Shown here one piece after another: positions 1-9,012 of a stretch of DNA of 47,736 bases. Positions within the stretch are counted from its first letter, which is position 1. Every line of letters begins with the position of its first letter. Both the position numbers and the translations under genes were made by a program. The stretch is taken from positions 457,335-505,070 of the forward strand of contig NZ_AWRU01000032.1 in the NCBI RefSeq assembly GCF_000523515.1. Direction: 5' to 3'. The stretch is from Pedobacter sp. V48 (GTDB taxonomy: Bacteria > Bacteroidota > Bacteroidia > Sphingobacteriales > Sphingobacteriaceae). The notes beneath the pieces were generated by a model that saw only the letters and a list, made by a program, of their open reading frames with translations, was not told the DNA's origin and ran no database searches.

Positions 1-2
1 AA

Positions 3-341
3 GAATTTAAAGAATTGATTCAGGAAAAATTACGTATGGCCAGAGAAGAGTTTCTTGACTTAACGAACTCTCTAAGCAGTCCTAATTCTAACGGAACAGA
101 AGATACTTCTGGCACTTACAAAACGCTTGAAGATGGTTCTGCAACTCTTGAAAAAGAACAATTAAACCAGCTGGCTGCACGTCAGAAAAAATTCATTGAG
201 AATTTAGAGGCTGCATTGGTGCGTATTGAGAATAAAACTTATGGTATCTGCAGAGAAACAGGCAAACTGATTCAGAAAGAACGTTTACGCGCTGTACCGC
301 ACGCAACTTTAAGCATGGAAGCCAAACTGAAGCAGTCGTAA
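3..341 (+). CDS. DksA/TraR-family transcriptional regulator (5' end cut off by window)
   Basis: This is the C-terminal part of a DksA/TraR-type protein, a family that binds RNA polymerase through the secondary channel and modulates transcription with ppGpp. The reading frame is open to the window edge; the TTG at 15 is probably an internal leucine codon, so the true start lies upstream. The C-terminal signature YGICRETGKLI followed by RLRAVPHATLS matches the DksA zinc-finger region. Only one of the four zinc-binding cysteines of classical DksA remains, which is usual for the Bacteroidota form. The stop codon shares one base with the lspA start, so the two are probably cotranscribed. The family call is firm; the true length is unknown. 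Confidence 0.85.
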   Translation, partial: EFKELIQEKLRMAREEFLDLTNSLSSPNSNGTEDTSGTYKTLEDGSATLEKEQLNQLAARQKKFIENLEAALVRIENKTYGICRETGKLIQKERLRAVPHATLSMEAKLKQS

Positions 342-943
342 TGAAAGGCTACACAAAACCTTTATTAATAATTTTCCTGGTTTTGCTTGCTGATCAGGTT
401 TTAAAAACCTGGATCAAGACCAATATGTTTATGGGTCAGGAGTTCAAGATCATTGGCAATTGGTTTATTATTCATTTTACGGAAAATAACGGGATGGCCT
501 TTGGACTTGAGTTTGGCGGGGAGTTTGGTAAGCTTGCCTTATCATTATTCAGAATAGCAGCCGTTGCCGGTATCGGTTATGGATTACACTACCTGATCCA
601 AAGGAAATACCATCGTGGTCTTATTTTAAACGTGGCATTGATATTTGCGGGTGCACTGGGAAATATTATAGATTCAGTACTGTATGGCGTAATATATGGT
701 TATGCAGGATGGTTTCATGGAAGAGTGGTAGATATGTTCTATTTTCCTATCTGGGAAGGTCATTTTCCTTCGTGGTTTCCAATATGGGGCGGAGAAGATT
801 TTATCTTTTTCAGACCTGTATTTAATATCGCAGACGCGGCCATCTCGGTTGGTGTAATCATCATACTTGTATTCCAGAAGACTTATTTTAAGGAAGAATT
901 TAAAGAAGAAATTGGCCCTAATAATGAGATAGTTGAAGAATAA
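341..943 (+). CDS. lspA: Lipoprotein signal peptidase (signal peptidase II)
   Basis: LspA is an inner-membrane aspartic protease that removes the signal peptide from prolipoproteins after diacylglyceryl transfer. The 200-residue protein has four hydrophobic segments. The family motifs are visible: ENNGMAFG near residue 50, GALGNIIDS near residue 105, and the two catalytic aspartates in VVDMF and NIADA. The segment between the two aspartates carries an insertion rich in W, P and G, and the protein is longer than the about 165 residues of the enterobacterial enzyme; both are common in Bacteroidota. The ATG overlaps the stop of the upstream dksA-like gene by one base. Substrates encoded nearby include GldB, GldK and the SprE-like protein. 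Confidence 0.95.
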   Translation: MKGYTKPLLIIFLVLLADQVLKTWIKTNMFMGQEFKIIGNWFIIHFTENNGMAFGLEFGGEFGKLALSLFRIAAVAGIGYGLHYLIQRKYHRGLILNVALIFAGALGNIIDSVLYGVIYGYAGWFHGRVVDMFYFPIWEGHFPSWFPIWGGEDFIFFRPVFNIADAAISVGVIIILVFQKTYFKEEFKEEIGPNNEIVEE

Positions 944-1029
944 TTTTATGATTTGTGCAAATGATTTGTGGAATTGGTATGGTAATTTCATCTAACTATT
1001 AAATACACAAAAGAAAAACATTTATCATT

Positions 1030-1734
1030 ATGAAAAAGTTATTAACCCTTGCCTTCGTTTCCTTATTAAGTATAAGCGCTATGGCTCAACAAGTAGATTT
1101 AAGAAAAAAGATTAGCGTTAGTGGTTCTGCGGAAACCGAAGTTACTCCAGACATTATTTACATCAGTATCTCTTTAAAAGAATATTTAAAGGATAACAAC
1201 AGTAAGAAAAAAGTGGAGATCACAACTTTGGAAAGTCAGTTGTATGCTGCGGTTCAAAAAGCAGGTATCGACAAAGAAAATCTAACCATCAACAATTTAT
1301 CAAGCTATGCTATCGTCACAGAGAAGAAGAAAAATCCTGATTATCTGGCGAGTAAACAGTATCGCTTAAAAGTATCTGATTTGAATAAATGGAATGACAT
1401 CATTGGTTCTATTGACCCTAAAGGAATCGCTTATACCAATGTTGACAGTTATGATTATTCAAAAATTGAAACACTTAAAAAAGAACTGAAAATTAAAGCA
1501 CTACAGGCTGCTAAAGAAAAAGCATCTTACCTGGTTGAAGCCCTTGGAGATAAGTTAGGAAGTGTAATTGACATTCAGGAAGTGAACAATGAACAATATC
1601 CGCAGCCAATGTATCGTAATGTGATGATGATGAAAGCTGAAAGTGCTGATATGGCAGGAGCTGCTGCACCGGAGATTGACTTTAAAAAAATAAAACTGAA
1701 CTATATAATGAATACCGTATTCGAAATTAAATAG
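1030..1734 (+). CDS. Exported SIMPL-domain (DUF541) protein
   Basis: This is a 234-residue secreted protein of the SIMPL/DUF541 family (E. coli YggE type), whose molecular role is poorly defined and has been linked to oxidative stress. It begins with a clear signal peptide (MKKLLTLAF, cleavage probably after AMAQ). The mature part starts with ISVSGSAETEVTPD, the typical opening strand of the domain, and continues through the LESQLYAAVQKAGI helix and a central SSYAIV strand. It has its own downstream terminator and an 86-base gap upstream, so it is probably a single-gene unit or the end of the lspA transcript. The periplasmic location is inferred. Confidence 0.85.
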   Translation: MKKLLTLAFVSLLSISAMAQQVDLRKKISVSGSAETEVTPDIIYISISLKEYLKDNNSKKKVEITTLESQLYAAVQKAGIDKENLTINNLSSYAIVTEKKKNPDYLASKQYRLKVSDLNKWNDIIGSIDPKGIAYTNVDSYDYSKIETLKKELKIKALQAAKEKASYLVEALGDKLGSVIDIQEVNNEQYPQPMYRNVMMMKAESADMAGAAAPEIDFKKIKLNYIMNTVFEIK

Positions 1735-1777
1735 TATTAGTGACTACTTGAGTATACAGTTTTAATAAAATACCTTT

Positions 1778-1814
1778 AAAAAACCTATCAATAACTTTTG
1801 GTAGGTTTTTTGTT
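1778..1814 (+). terminator. Rho-independent terminator after the SIMPL gene
   Basis: The arms AACCTATCAA and TTGGTAGGTT pair over ten positions with one G-T wobble around a short loop, are preceded by an A run, and are followed by a T run ending in TTTTTTG. It lies 44 bases after the stop codon at 1734 and before the next start at 1845. Confidence 0.75.
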
Positions 1815-1844
1815 ATTTAGATAATATCACAAAATTCAAATCGT

Positions 1845-2159
1845 ATGAAAAGATTAATTTACTCTTTAGTGCTAGTTTTCACATTGGCAATCAGCGCAAA
1901 CACAGTTTCTGCAGCAGGAAAGACAGACAAGATTAAAACTGAGATGACTGCCGAGCAGCAAATTCAGCTAAAACAGATCACCGACCGTGTTCAGGAGATC
2001 CGTTCAATGGACAAATCTCAGTTGTCAAAAACTGAGAAGAAAGAGTTACGTAAAGAATTGAGAGGATTGAAAAAACAAGCAAATGCGTTAGGTGGCGGTG
2101 TTTACCTTTCAGTTGGTGCAATCATCATCATTATTTTATTATTAATTCTTATTCTATAG
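1845..2159 (+). CDS. Small exported/membrane protein with a charged coiled-coil core
   Basis: I cannot name this 104-residue protein. It has an N-terminal signal sequence (MKRLIYSLVLVF, probable cleavage after VSAA). A strongly charged helical region of about 60 residues, rich in K, E and Q, follows. It ends in a glycine turn (LGGGVYLSVGA) and a final hydrophobic stretch of almost only I and L that runs to the last residue. The layout suggests a periplasmic helix anchored by a C-terminal membrane segment with practically no cytoplasmic tail. It stands alone between two terminators, so it is probably a single-gene transcript. Similar small proteins occur in Bacteroidota without assigned function, as far as I recall. 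Confidence 0.7.
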   Translation: MKRLIYSLVLVFTLAISANTVSAAGKTDKIKTEMTAEQQIQLKQITDRVQEIRSMDKSQLSKTEKKELRKELRGLKKQANALGGGVYLSVGAIIIIILLLILIL

Positions 2160-2183
2160 AATACCTTATTTACATCTACCTAT

Positions 2184-2215
2184 AAAAACAGCTTCCCAAT
2201 TGGGAAGCTGTTTTT
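2184..2215. terminator. Bidirectional terminator between the small membrane gene and serS
   Basis: A perfect 32-base palindrome with a GC-rich core (AGCTTCCCAATTGGGAAGCT), flanked by an A run on the left and a T run on the right. It lies between the convergent genes ending at 2159 and 2239, so it can terminate transcription from both sides. Confidence 0.85.
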
Positions 2216-2238
2216 ATTTTACGAGGTTTTGATCTTAT

Positions 2239-3510
2239 TTAATCAATGTATTCAAACCCGGTATATTTTACCAAAGCTTCTGGAATTTTAACTCCTTTTT
2301 CAGTTTGGTTATTTTCAAGAATAGCCGCAACAATACGAGGTAGTGCCAATGCACTTCCATTTAATGTATGCGCCAATTGTGTTTTACCAGAAGCACCTTT
2401 AAATCTTAATTTAAGTCTGTTACTTTGGTATGTTTCGAAGTTAGATACTGAAGATACCTCTAACCAGCGCTGTTGTGCAGCGCTCCATACTTCCATGTCG
2501 TAAGTCATTGCAGAGGTAAAGCCCATATCGCCACCACACAAACGCAAAACACGATAGTGCAGACCTAGCTCCTGAAGTAATGACTGAACATAAGCGCTCA
2601 TGTCTTCCAGAACTTCATAAGATTTATCAGGATGTACAACCTGTACTATCTCAACTTTATCGAATTGATGCAAGCGGTTTAACCCACGTACATGCGCGCC
2701 ATATGATCCTGCTTCTCTACGAAAACATGGTGTATATGCTGTGTTTTTTATAGGAAGCTCTTCTTCCTTTAAAATCACATCACGATAAAGATTGGTTACA
2801 GGCACCTCAGCTGTTGGGATAAGATATAAATTATCTACTCCTGCATGATACATTTGTCCTTCTTTATCTGGCAACTGTCCGGTACCAAATCCCGAAGCTT
2901 CGTTAACTAAATGCGGCACTTGCATTTCCCGATAGCCCTTTTCTGTTGCATGATCTAAAAAGAAATTAATAAGTGCTCTTTGCAAACGCGCGCCCTTCCC
3001 TTTATATACCGGAAAACCTGCACCGGTTATTTTTGTACCAAGCTCAAAATCTATAATATCATATTTAGCAGTCAATTCCCAGTGTGGCAGTGCACCTTCT
3101 GGCAAATCGGCGGGATTGCCATGTTCATAAACAACTTCATTATCTTCAGCTGCACTTCCTTGTTTTACAAGGTGATGTGGCAGGTTTGGTAGTTGTACGA
3201 TCAAACCATATAAAGCGTCTTCCACTTCTGTCAGTTGATCTGAAAGGTTTTTATGCTCTTCCTTATTTGACGTAGTTTCTGCTTTAAGTGCTTCTGCTTC
3301 TTCTTTCTTACCGCTACGCATTAGTTCACCAATCTGTTTTGCAGCTGCCTTCGCTACGGCCGAAAGGTTATCCAGCGAGGTTTGAACTTGTCTTCGTTCT
3401 TCGTCAATTTTAATAATTTCATCAACCAGTTCTGGGTGCTTAAAATTACGTACACTTAGTCCTTCTAAAACTTTCTCTCTATTTTCGCGGATATAGTTAA
3501 CTTGCAGCAT
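2239..3510 (-). CDS. serS: Seryl-tRNA synthetase
   Basis: SerS charges tRNA-Ser with serine. The 423-residue length fits the family. The N-terminal tRNA-binding coiled-coil arm covers about residues 25-110, and the class II core follows. Motif 2 is visible as PCFRREAGSYG and motif 3 as GSALALPRIVAAILE. I chose the ATG at 3510 (MLQVNYIRENREK) because this is the conserved N-terminus; the frame stays open to 3570, but the extra 20 residues are not family-like. A -7 box (TATCTTTG on the minus strand, 3527-3534) lies about 17 bases upstream of this start, which also argues against the longer form. Confidence 0.96.
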   Translation of the reverse strand: MLQVNYIRENREKVLEGLSVRNFKHPELVDEIIKIDEERRQVQTSLDNLSAVAKAAAKQIGELMRSGKKEEAEALKAETTSNKEEHKNLSDQLTEVEDALYGLIVQLPNLPHHLVKQGSAAEDNEVVYEHGNPADLPEGALPHWELTAKYDIIDFELGTKITGAGFPVYKGKGARLQRALINFFLDHATEKGYREMQVPHLVNEASGFGTGQLPDKEGQMYHAGVDNLYLIPTAEVPVTNLYRDVILKEEELPIKNTAYTPCFRREAGSYGAHVRGLNRLHQFDKVEIVQVVHPDKSYEVLEDMSAYVQSLLQELGLHYRVLRLCGGDMGFTSAMTYDMEVWSAAQQRWLEVSSVSNFETYQSNRLKLRFKGASGKTQLAHTLNGSALALPRIVAAILENNQTEKGVKIPEALVKYTGFEYID

Positions 3511-3526
3511 TATTTTATTTTTTAAA

Positions 3527-3534
3527 CAAAGATA
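3527..3534 (-). promoter_or_regulatory. Putative serS promoter (-7 box)
   Basis: The minus strand reads TATCTTTG, an exact match to the Bacteroidota -7 consensus TAnnTTTG. It would start transcription about ten bases before the serS ATG at 3510. No good -33 TTG was found at the expected spacing. The box rests on sequence match only. Confidence 0.45.
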
Positions 3535-3587
3535 ATAACTTAACTCGTCATTGCGAACGCAGTAGCACAATACGAGACCTAATAATT

Positions 3588-4298
3588 ATGGAAGGTAAAC
3601 TATTTCTTGTGCCCACCCCTATTGGAAATCTTGAAGACATGACCTTCAGGGCGATCCGGATTTTAAAAGAAGCCGATGTGATCCTTGCAGAGGATACCCG
3701 TACCAGTGCCCCTATGCTGAAGCATTTCGGGATCGATAAAAAAGCGTATTCACATCACCAACACAATGAACATCAGGCAACTTCAGAAATCATAAAGTTT
3801 TTGAAGGAAGGTAAAATGGTAGCTTTGATCTCCGATGCCGGAACACCTGCAATATCTGATCCTGGTTTTTTTCTGGTTCGGGAAGCAATTAAAAATGATT
3901 TGGCAGTAGAGTGTTTGCCTGGAGCTACAGCATTCGTACCTGCTCTGGTAAACTCAGGGTTACCTTCTGACTCTTTTGTTTTTGAAGGCTTTTTGCCGGT
4001 AAAAAAAGGACGCCAAACACGTTTTAAAAAACTGGCTGAGGAAGAAAGGACAATAGTATTGTACGAAAGCCCCCACAGGCTACTTAAAACACTTGAGGAA
4101 TTCGCACAGTATTTGGGCGCAGATCGTCAGGCATCGGTAAGTCGTGAGTTAACCAAGCTTTATGAAGAAACTGTGAGAGGCACTTTAACCGAAATTAAAT
4201 CACATTTTGAAAACAATATATTAAAAGGAGAATTCGTAATTTGTATTGCGGGAGCTGAAGAAGTAAAAAAGAAAGCTAAGTATGATCGCGACAATTAG
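3588..4298 (+). CDS. rsmI: 16S rRNA (cytidine-1402-2'-O)-methyltransferase
   Basis: RsmI uses S-adenosylmethionine to methylate the ribose of C1402 in the decoding centre of 16S rRNA. The 236-residue protein has the tetrapyrrole-methylase fold signatures in order: VPTPIGNLEDMT (residues 8-19), AEDTRTS (34-40), SDAGTPAISDPG (82-93), a PGATAFVPAL segment and YESPHRL. It is divergent from serS across a 77-base gap and probably leads a plus-strand unit with the PH/SHOCT gene and lnt. The C-terminus is lysine-rich, and the protein is somewhat shorter than the E. coli enzyme. Confidence 0.95.
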   Translation: MEGKLFLVPTPIGNLEDMTFRAIRILKEADVILAEDTRTSAPMLKHFGIDKKAYSHHQHNEHQATSEIIKFLKEGKMVALISDAGTPAISDPGFFLVREAIKNDLAVECLPGATAFVPALVNSGLPSDSFVFEGFLPVKKGRQTRFKKLAEEERTIVLYESPHRLLKTLEEFAQYLGADRQASVSRELTKLYEETVRGTLTEIKSHFENNILKGEFVICIAGAEEVKKKAKYDRDN

Positions 4299-4346
4299 GG
4301 TTCAATTTTTGATAGCTGACTACTGAAATGATTATAAGAAAATAAC

Positions 4347-5003
4347 ATGATATTAATAGATAGATTTTTAAGTGACGAACAGGATCCTAAAGCTGTAGAA
4401 AAAGTTTTAGGTAAACTAAATGATATGTTAACCAGCAATGAGGAACTGATTTACATGGCTGTACAAAAAAAGCCTGCAGTAAATCTTTTACCCGATTGTA
4501 TTGCAGTAAGTAACAAGCGTATCTTCTATTGTGAACCTGGCAATTTTGGGATTACCATGAATTTTAAAGACATTTCTTGGAAGAGCATTAAAGAGGTTTC
4601 TTTTAAAGAAGAATTGTTTGGCTCTAAATTCATTTGTGTGCCTTTACATGGTGAAAACATCATTACGGAATACATTCCCAAAGTACAGGCCCGCAAGTTA
4701 TACCAGGCTGCATATGAGCAATTAGAAAGTTTTAAAGAGCAACAAAGACAACTTGATCTTGAAGAAAGAAGATCATCGACGTCACCAGTCACTGTAAATA
4801 CGCTACCTGCTCCAGAGCCCGTGGAGGAAGAAGAGCCCCAAGCATTCTTTTCTCCATCCCCTGCTGTGCCTGCAATACCGGTAGAAGAACCAGAAGATGA
4901 AACTACATTGAAGCTAAGAAAATTAAAAAGCCTGTATGATAAACACCTTATCACGCAGGAAGAATATGAAGCTAAAAAAGCTGATATTTTAGATAGCTTA
5001 TAA
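4347..5003 (+). CDS. PH-domain and SHOCT-domain protein of unknown role
   Basis: The 218-residue protein has no signal peptide. Residues about 25-130 look like a bacterial pleckstrin-homology fold: alternating strands including CIAVSNKRIFYCEP and ISWKSIKEVSFKE, closed by a C-terminal helix. A linker rich in proline and glutamate follows (about 145-185). The last 30 residues form a SHOCT module (LRKLKSLYDKHLITQEEYEAKKADIL), a short helical element often found at protein ends and thought to mediate oligomerisation. Its stop overlaps the lnt ATG by one base, suggesting translational coupling. A membrane-related role is inference from the context; the function is unknown. Confidence 0.75.
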   Translation: MILIDRFLSDEQDPKAVEKVLGKLNDMLTSNEELIYMAVQKKPAVNLLPDCIAVSNKRIFYCEPGNFGITMNFKDISWKSIKEVSFKEELFGSKFICVPLHGENIITEYIPKVQARKLYQAAYEQLESFKEQQRQLDLEERRSSTSPVTVNTLPAPEPVEEEEPQAFFSPSPAVPAIPVEEPEDETTLKLRKLKSLYDKHLITQEEYEAKKADILDSL

Positions 5004-6622
5004 TGAAATTCAAAAACACTGCTCTCCTTGCTTTACTAAGCGCGTTTTTAATGTGGCTGGCATGGCCTCCTATTAAGTTTACAACTCCCTTATTACTGGT
5101 TGGTCTTGTTCCATTACTTATTGCCTTAGAAAGGATTATACAAAGCGATAATCCTAAAAAAGGGAAGCATGTTTTCCTAACCGCAGGATTAACCTTTCTG
5201 ATTTGGAATACCGCATCTATTTATTGGGTGTATAATGCCATAAGTTCAGTAAATGGCCCTGTGGTATCTTTCTTTGTTTCGCTTATCCCTTATGGCTTAG
5301 GAGCACTGCTCATGACTTTTGCTTTCTGGTTATATTACAGACTGGGTAGGCTGGTAAATAAATACATTGCCTATTTGGGGCTAATATGCTTTTATATTGC
5401 AATGGAGTTTTTGCATCAGAGCTGGGACCTTTCTTTTCCATGGATGAATTTAGGGAATGGCCTATCAGGCATGCATCAGCTTGCACAATGGTATGAATAC
5501 ACTGGTGTTTATGGTGGTACATTCTGGATACTACTAAGTAACATTATTACTTTTGAGGCCTTTAAAGTGCTTAAGCCAGGTGCTGCTAATGGCTTTGCCC
5601 GATTCAAATTTGCACTTTTATGGGTTGTAATTATTGCAGTGCCGATTGCATTGTCCTTAACCTTATACTACGAGTACGAGGAAAAAGAGGTCCCTGTCAA
5701 CGTAGTCGCTGTGCAACCCAATATAGATCCTTATAAAAAGTTTGGTGGTATTTCTGCAGGTGAACAGCTTAAAATCCTTACTCATTTATCCGACTCCGTT
5801 GCTCAGCCAAGTACCGAATATTTTATATGGCCTGAAACAGCAATTCCAACTGAATCTGATGAGGACAGAATTCGTACAAGTTCCGAATTCCTGGATGCCC
5901 AGAAATTCCTTGAAAAATACAAAAATGGCAGCATTATTAGTGGCATTGAGAGTATTAAGTTCTACAACGACAAACAAACACCTTCGGCCAGACAATATGA
6001 TAACAGCACCTATGTAGATGTTTTTAATGCGGCATTACAGATAGAAAACTCCGCTAACGTGCAATTCTACCATAAATCTAAATTGGTCCCGGGGGTAGAG
6101 AAAATGCCTTTCCCGGAAGCGCTATCTGTATTGGGCCCTGTTTTCGAAGGCTTCGGAGGCACTGTCGGTGGTTATGGCTGGCAAAAAGACCCTCAAGTAT
6201 TTTATTCGTATGGTGGAGTCGGTGCTGTGCCTGTAATTTGCTATGAATCGATTTGGGGAGGTTGGGTAGCCGAAGCTGTTAAGAATGGGGCACAGTTTAT
6301 TGCTATTTTAACCAATGATGGCTGGTGGGGAAATACATCAGGAAAAGACCAGCACTTGTTATATGCCAAGCTAAGAGCTATAGAAACCCGCAGGTATGTA
6401 GTAAGATCTGCTAATACTGGTATTTCTTGCTTCATTAATCAGAAAGGCGACATTATACAGCAAACCAAATGGTGGACCAAAACAGCCATTAAAGCAGATA
6501 TCAATTTAAATGATGACCTTACTTTTTATGTAAGAAATGGCGATTTTATTCCTAAAATCCTATCTGTATTGGCTGGCTTGTTTGCACTAATTATTCCTTA
6601 CAGAAAGTGGGTTAGAAAGTAA
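5003..6622 (+). CDS. lnt: Apolipoprotein N-acyltransferase
   Basis: Lnt transfers a third acyl chain to the N-terminal cysteine of lipoproteins in the inner membrane. The N-terminal 220 residues contain about six hydrophobic segments, and the nitrilase-like periplasmic domain follows. By alignment with the E. coli enzyme, the catalytic triad is Glu278 (WPETA), Lys358 (YHKSKLVPG) and Cys413 (VICYESIWGG). A final membrane segment lies near the C-terminus. At 539 residues it is slightly longer than E. coli Lnt. It overlaps the PH/SHOCT gene by one base and abuts convergent nadE with no spacer and no visible hairpin terminator. Confidence 0.95.
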   Translation: MKFKNTALLALLSAFLMWLAWPPIKFTTPLLLVGLVPLLIALERIIQSDNPKKGKHVFLTAGLTFLIWNTASIYWVYNAISSVNGPVVSFFVSLIPYGLGALLMTFAFWLYYRLGRLVNKYIAYLGLICFYIAMEFLHQSWDLSFPWMNLGNGLSGMHQLAQWYEYTGVYGGTFWILLSNIITFEAFKVLKPGAANGFARFKFALLWVVIIAVPIALSLTLYYEYEEKEVPVNVVAVQPNIDPYKKFGGISAGEQLKILTHLSDSVAQPSTEYFIWPETAIPTESDEDRIRTSSEFLDAQKFLEKYKNGSIISGIESIKFYNDKQTPSARQYDNSTYVDVFNAALQIENSANVQFYHKSKLVPGVEKMPFPEALSVLGPVFEGFGGTVGGYGWQKDPQVFYSYGGVGAVPVICYESIWGGWVAEAVKNGAQFIAILTNDGWWGNTSGKDQHLLYAKLRAIETRRYVVRSANTGISCFINQKGDIIQQTKWWTKTAIKADINLNDDLTFYVRNGDFIPKILSVLAGLFALIIPYRKWVRK

Positions 6623-8263
6623 CTAAGAAAGATACTTTCCAACTATGGGCATTCTGCGACCCATACCAAATGCTTTTGGAGAAACCCTTAATATCGGCGG
6701 TGTTTGATAACGCTTGAACTCAGCCGTATTTACCATTTTAATGATCCTTCTTACCAGCGCATCATCATAGCCTTGTGCGATGATTGATGATGAACTTTGC
6801 TTTAGCTCTATATATTGAAACAGTATCTTATCAAGGATATCGTAATCAGGTAATGAGTCTGAATCTTTTTGACCTGGCCTAAGTTCTGCCGACGGTGGTT
6901 TAACAATGGAATTTTCTGGTATTACCACTCCGTCTTTATTAATATAATAAGCCAGTTGGTAAACCTGGGTTTTGTATACATCTCCAATTACGCCAATTGC
7001 GCCGCACATATCACCATATAGCGTACCATAGCCTACCGCGCATTCACTTTTGTTTGATGTATTTAGAAGGATATAGCCAAACTTATTAGACATAGCCATC
7101 ACAATGATCCCTCTGCATCTTGCCTGAATATTCTCTTCTGTAAGGTTAAACGGTAATCCTTTAAAAGCAGACGCCATCATGTTGTCAAACGCATTGGCCG
7201 CTTCTTTAATTGGAATGATCTCATGCTGACAACCAATATTTTTAACCAGGTCAAGTGCATCCTGAATAGAATGGTCAGACGAGTATTTTGAAGGCATTAA
7301 CACCGCCATTACATTTTCAGCCCCTAAAGCCCGACATGCCAGAGCGCATACAATAGCTGAATCTATACCCCCAGAAAGGCCCAATACTGCTTTTTTAAAA
7401 CCCGACTTTACAAAGTAATCTTTAATACCCAAGACTAAAGCTTCGTAAATCTGCTCTATGTCTGTAATAGTTCTATGTGTTTTGGGCGTATATCCTTTAA
7501 TTACATCACCTTCAACTTCATAGATTTTTAACTCTTCTTTAAAATAAGCCATTTCATCCAGAAGATTACCTTCTCTATCAAATGCTAGGGAACCACCATC
7601 AAATACGATCTCGGTTTGCGCACCTACCTGATTTACATACAATAAAGGAAGTTTATATTTTTTAGCATTATCGGCCAAAACCACTACCCTTTCATCATCA
7701 TGGCAATATGAAAATGGTGATGCGGCAATATTGATCATCAGATCAGGACTTTGCTTAATCAATTCATCCATTGGATTGGAAATATACAATGGATTGTTGT
7801 TAATGTTCCATAGGTCTTCGCAAATGGTTAAGGCTATTTTGCGGCCCTTAAAAGTTATGCATTCGAATTGAGTAGCGGGCTCAAAATAACGGTATTCATC
7901 AAATACATCGTAATTTGGAAGCAATGCTTTTTTTGCAATAGCTTTTACCTTTCCTTCCTCAATAAAATATGCGGCATTGTATAAATCTTTACCTGCAAGC
8001 ACTTCGTTTCTAACTGGTAAACCGACAATACATGCAATAACTTTACAATGCGCAGCGATTTCTTGTGCCGCAGTTTCACATAGGCCAATAAATTCATCGA
8101 ATTCCAAAAAATCACGTGGTGGATAACCACAAATAGCCAGCTCAGCGAATACAACCAGATCAGCACCTTTATCTTTCGCCAATTGGATGTGGTCGATTAT
8201 TTTTTTTGTGTTGTATTCAAAATTACCAATGTGATAGTTGAGTTGCGCCAGTGCTATATTCAT
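6623..8263 (-). CDS. nadE: Glutamine-dependent NAD+ synthase
   Basis: NadE converts deamido-NAD+ to NAD+ using ATP and ammonia from glutamine. The 546-residue protein is the two-domain form. The N-terminal nitrilase-type glutaminase carries the triad Glu41 (FAELAICGYPP), Lys112 (KKALLPNYDVFDE) and Cys148 (TICEDLW). The C-terminal synthetase has the ATP-pyrophosphatase loop SGGIDSA near residue 295 and the motif KPPSAELRPGQKDSDSLP. It lies 38 bases downstream of the beta-barrel gene on the same strand and may share its transcript. Its stop is directly adjacent to the stop of lnt. Confidence 0.96.
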   Translation of the reverse strand: MNIALAQLNYHIGNFEYNTKKIIDHIQLAKDKGADLVVFAELAICGYPPRDFLEFDEFIGLCETAAQEIAAHCKVIACIVGLPVRNEVLAGKDLYNAAYFIEEGKVKAIAKKALLPNYDVFDEYRYFEPATQFECITFKGRKIALTICEDLWNINNNPLYISNPMDELIKQSPDLMINIAASPFSYCHDDERVVVLADNAKKYKLPLLYVNQVGAQTEIVFDGGSLAFDREGNLLDEMAYFKEELKIYEVEGDVIKGYTPKTHRTITDIEQIYEALVLGIKDYFVKSGFKKAVLGLSGGIDSAIVCALACRALGAENVMAVLMPSKYSSDHSIQDALDLVKNIGCQHEIIPIKEAANAFDNMMASAFKGLPFNLTEENIQARCRGIIVMAMSNKFGYILLNTSNKSECAVGYGTLYGDMCGAIGVIGDVYKTQVYQLAYYINKDGVVIPENSIVKPPSAELRPGQKDSDSLPDYDILDKILFQYIELKQSSSSIIAQGYDDALVRRIIKMVNTAEFKRYQTPPILRVSPKAFGMGRRMPIVGKYLS

Positions 8264-8301
8264 GTGATTGTAATTGTAGAAAGTCCTGCTAGGTAAATTT
8301 A

Positions 8302-8964
8302 TTAAAAGAAAACACCAAAATTAATACCCAGGTAATGATTACGGATATTATTATTTTTATCAGTGGTAATGTCAGTAAAGCCATTGTTATACGTTAGTCC
8401 TGCTGCAATACTTGTATTCCCACTTAGATCGAACTCTGCTCCTGCACCTAATATTAAGCCCGCACGATATAGTTTAATCGTTTTTGAAATGTTTTCATCC
8501 CGGGAACTTGACTTTCCTGCGGCATCGGCATCTTGTTTGGCTCCGATATTAAAGTCGTTTGATAAACCAAATTGACCGTACCAGCGGATATCGTTAATTT
8601 TAACAGTTTTTAGTTTAATTGTAAGTGGCACTTCGATATATTGAAGTTTATACTTAAGTTCATATGGTATTTGAGTTGGAGGAGTAGTTTCTTCGGTAAT
8701 TATCTGCGTGCTTTTACCATTAATTGTAGTGATGGTAAGACCTGTTGCAAAACTATAATTCTCGGCAAAATTAAAATCACCCATTAAACCATAGGAAAAT
8801 CCAAGAGCAACTCCATTACTTTTACCCACTTGTGGTTTTACCCATCCTATTGTCGGATGAGCTGTTAATCCGAGTCTGAAACCGTAATATGGAGATGAAG
8901 AATCTTGTGCAAAAACGCTTCCTGTTACAAACAACAATAATATCGCGATAAATGTGTGTTTCAT
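8302..8964 (-). CDS. Outer-membrane beta-barrel protein (porin/PorT-like family)
   Basis: The 220-residue exported protein has a signal peptide (MKHTFIAILLLFVTG, cleavage after VFAQ). Alternating amphipathic strands follow, with the glycine and aromatic pattern of an eight-stranded barrel (for example YYGFRLGLTAHP and GVALGFSYGLMGDF), and it ends in an aromatic residue (FGVFF), as outer-membrane proteins usually do. It belongs with the PorT-like outer-membrane proteins common in Bacteroidota. No cargo or partner can be assigned. It is divergent from gldB and lies just upstream of nadE. Confidence 0.75.
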   Translation of the reverse strand: MKHTFIAILLLFVTGSVFAQDSSSPYYGFRLGLTAHPTIGWVKPQVGKSNGVALGFSYGLMGDFNFAENYSFATGLTITTINGKSTQIITEETTPPTQIPYELKYKLQYIEVPLTIKLKTVKINDIRWYGQFGLSNDFNIGAKQDADAAGKSSSRDENISKTIKLYRAGLILGAGAEFDLSGNTSIAAGLTYNNGFTDITTDKNNNIRNHYLGINFGVFF

Positions 8965-9012
8965 ATAAATATATTTTCCTTTAATGCCTATGAAGCTTGA
9001 ATAAACTTACTT

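Noticed and set aside
3511..3570. Longer serS start
   Set aside because: The added residues are not family-like, and a -7 box lies inside this stretch.
4526..4954. 142-codon minus-strand frame rich in serine and glycine
   Set aside because: It is the complement of the PH/SHOCT gene; the serine bias mirrors the proline/glutamate linker.
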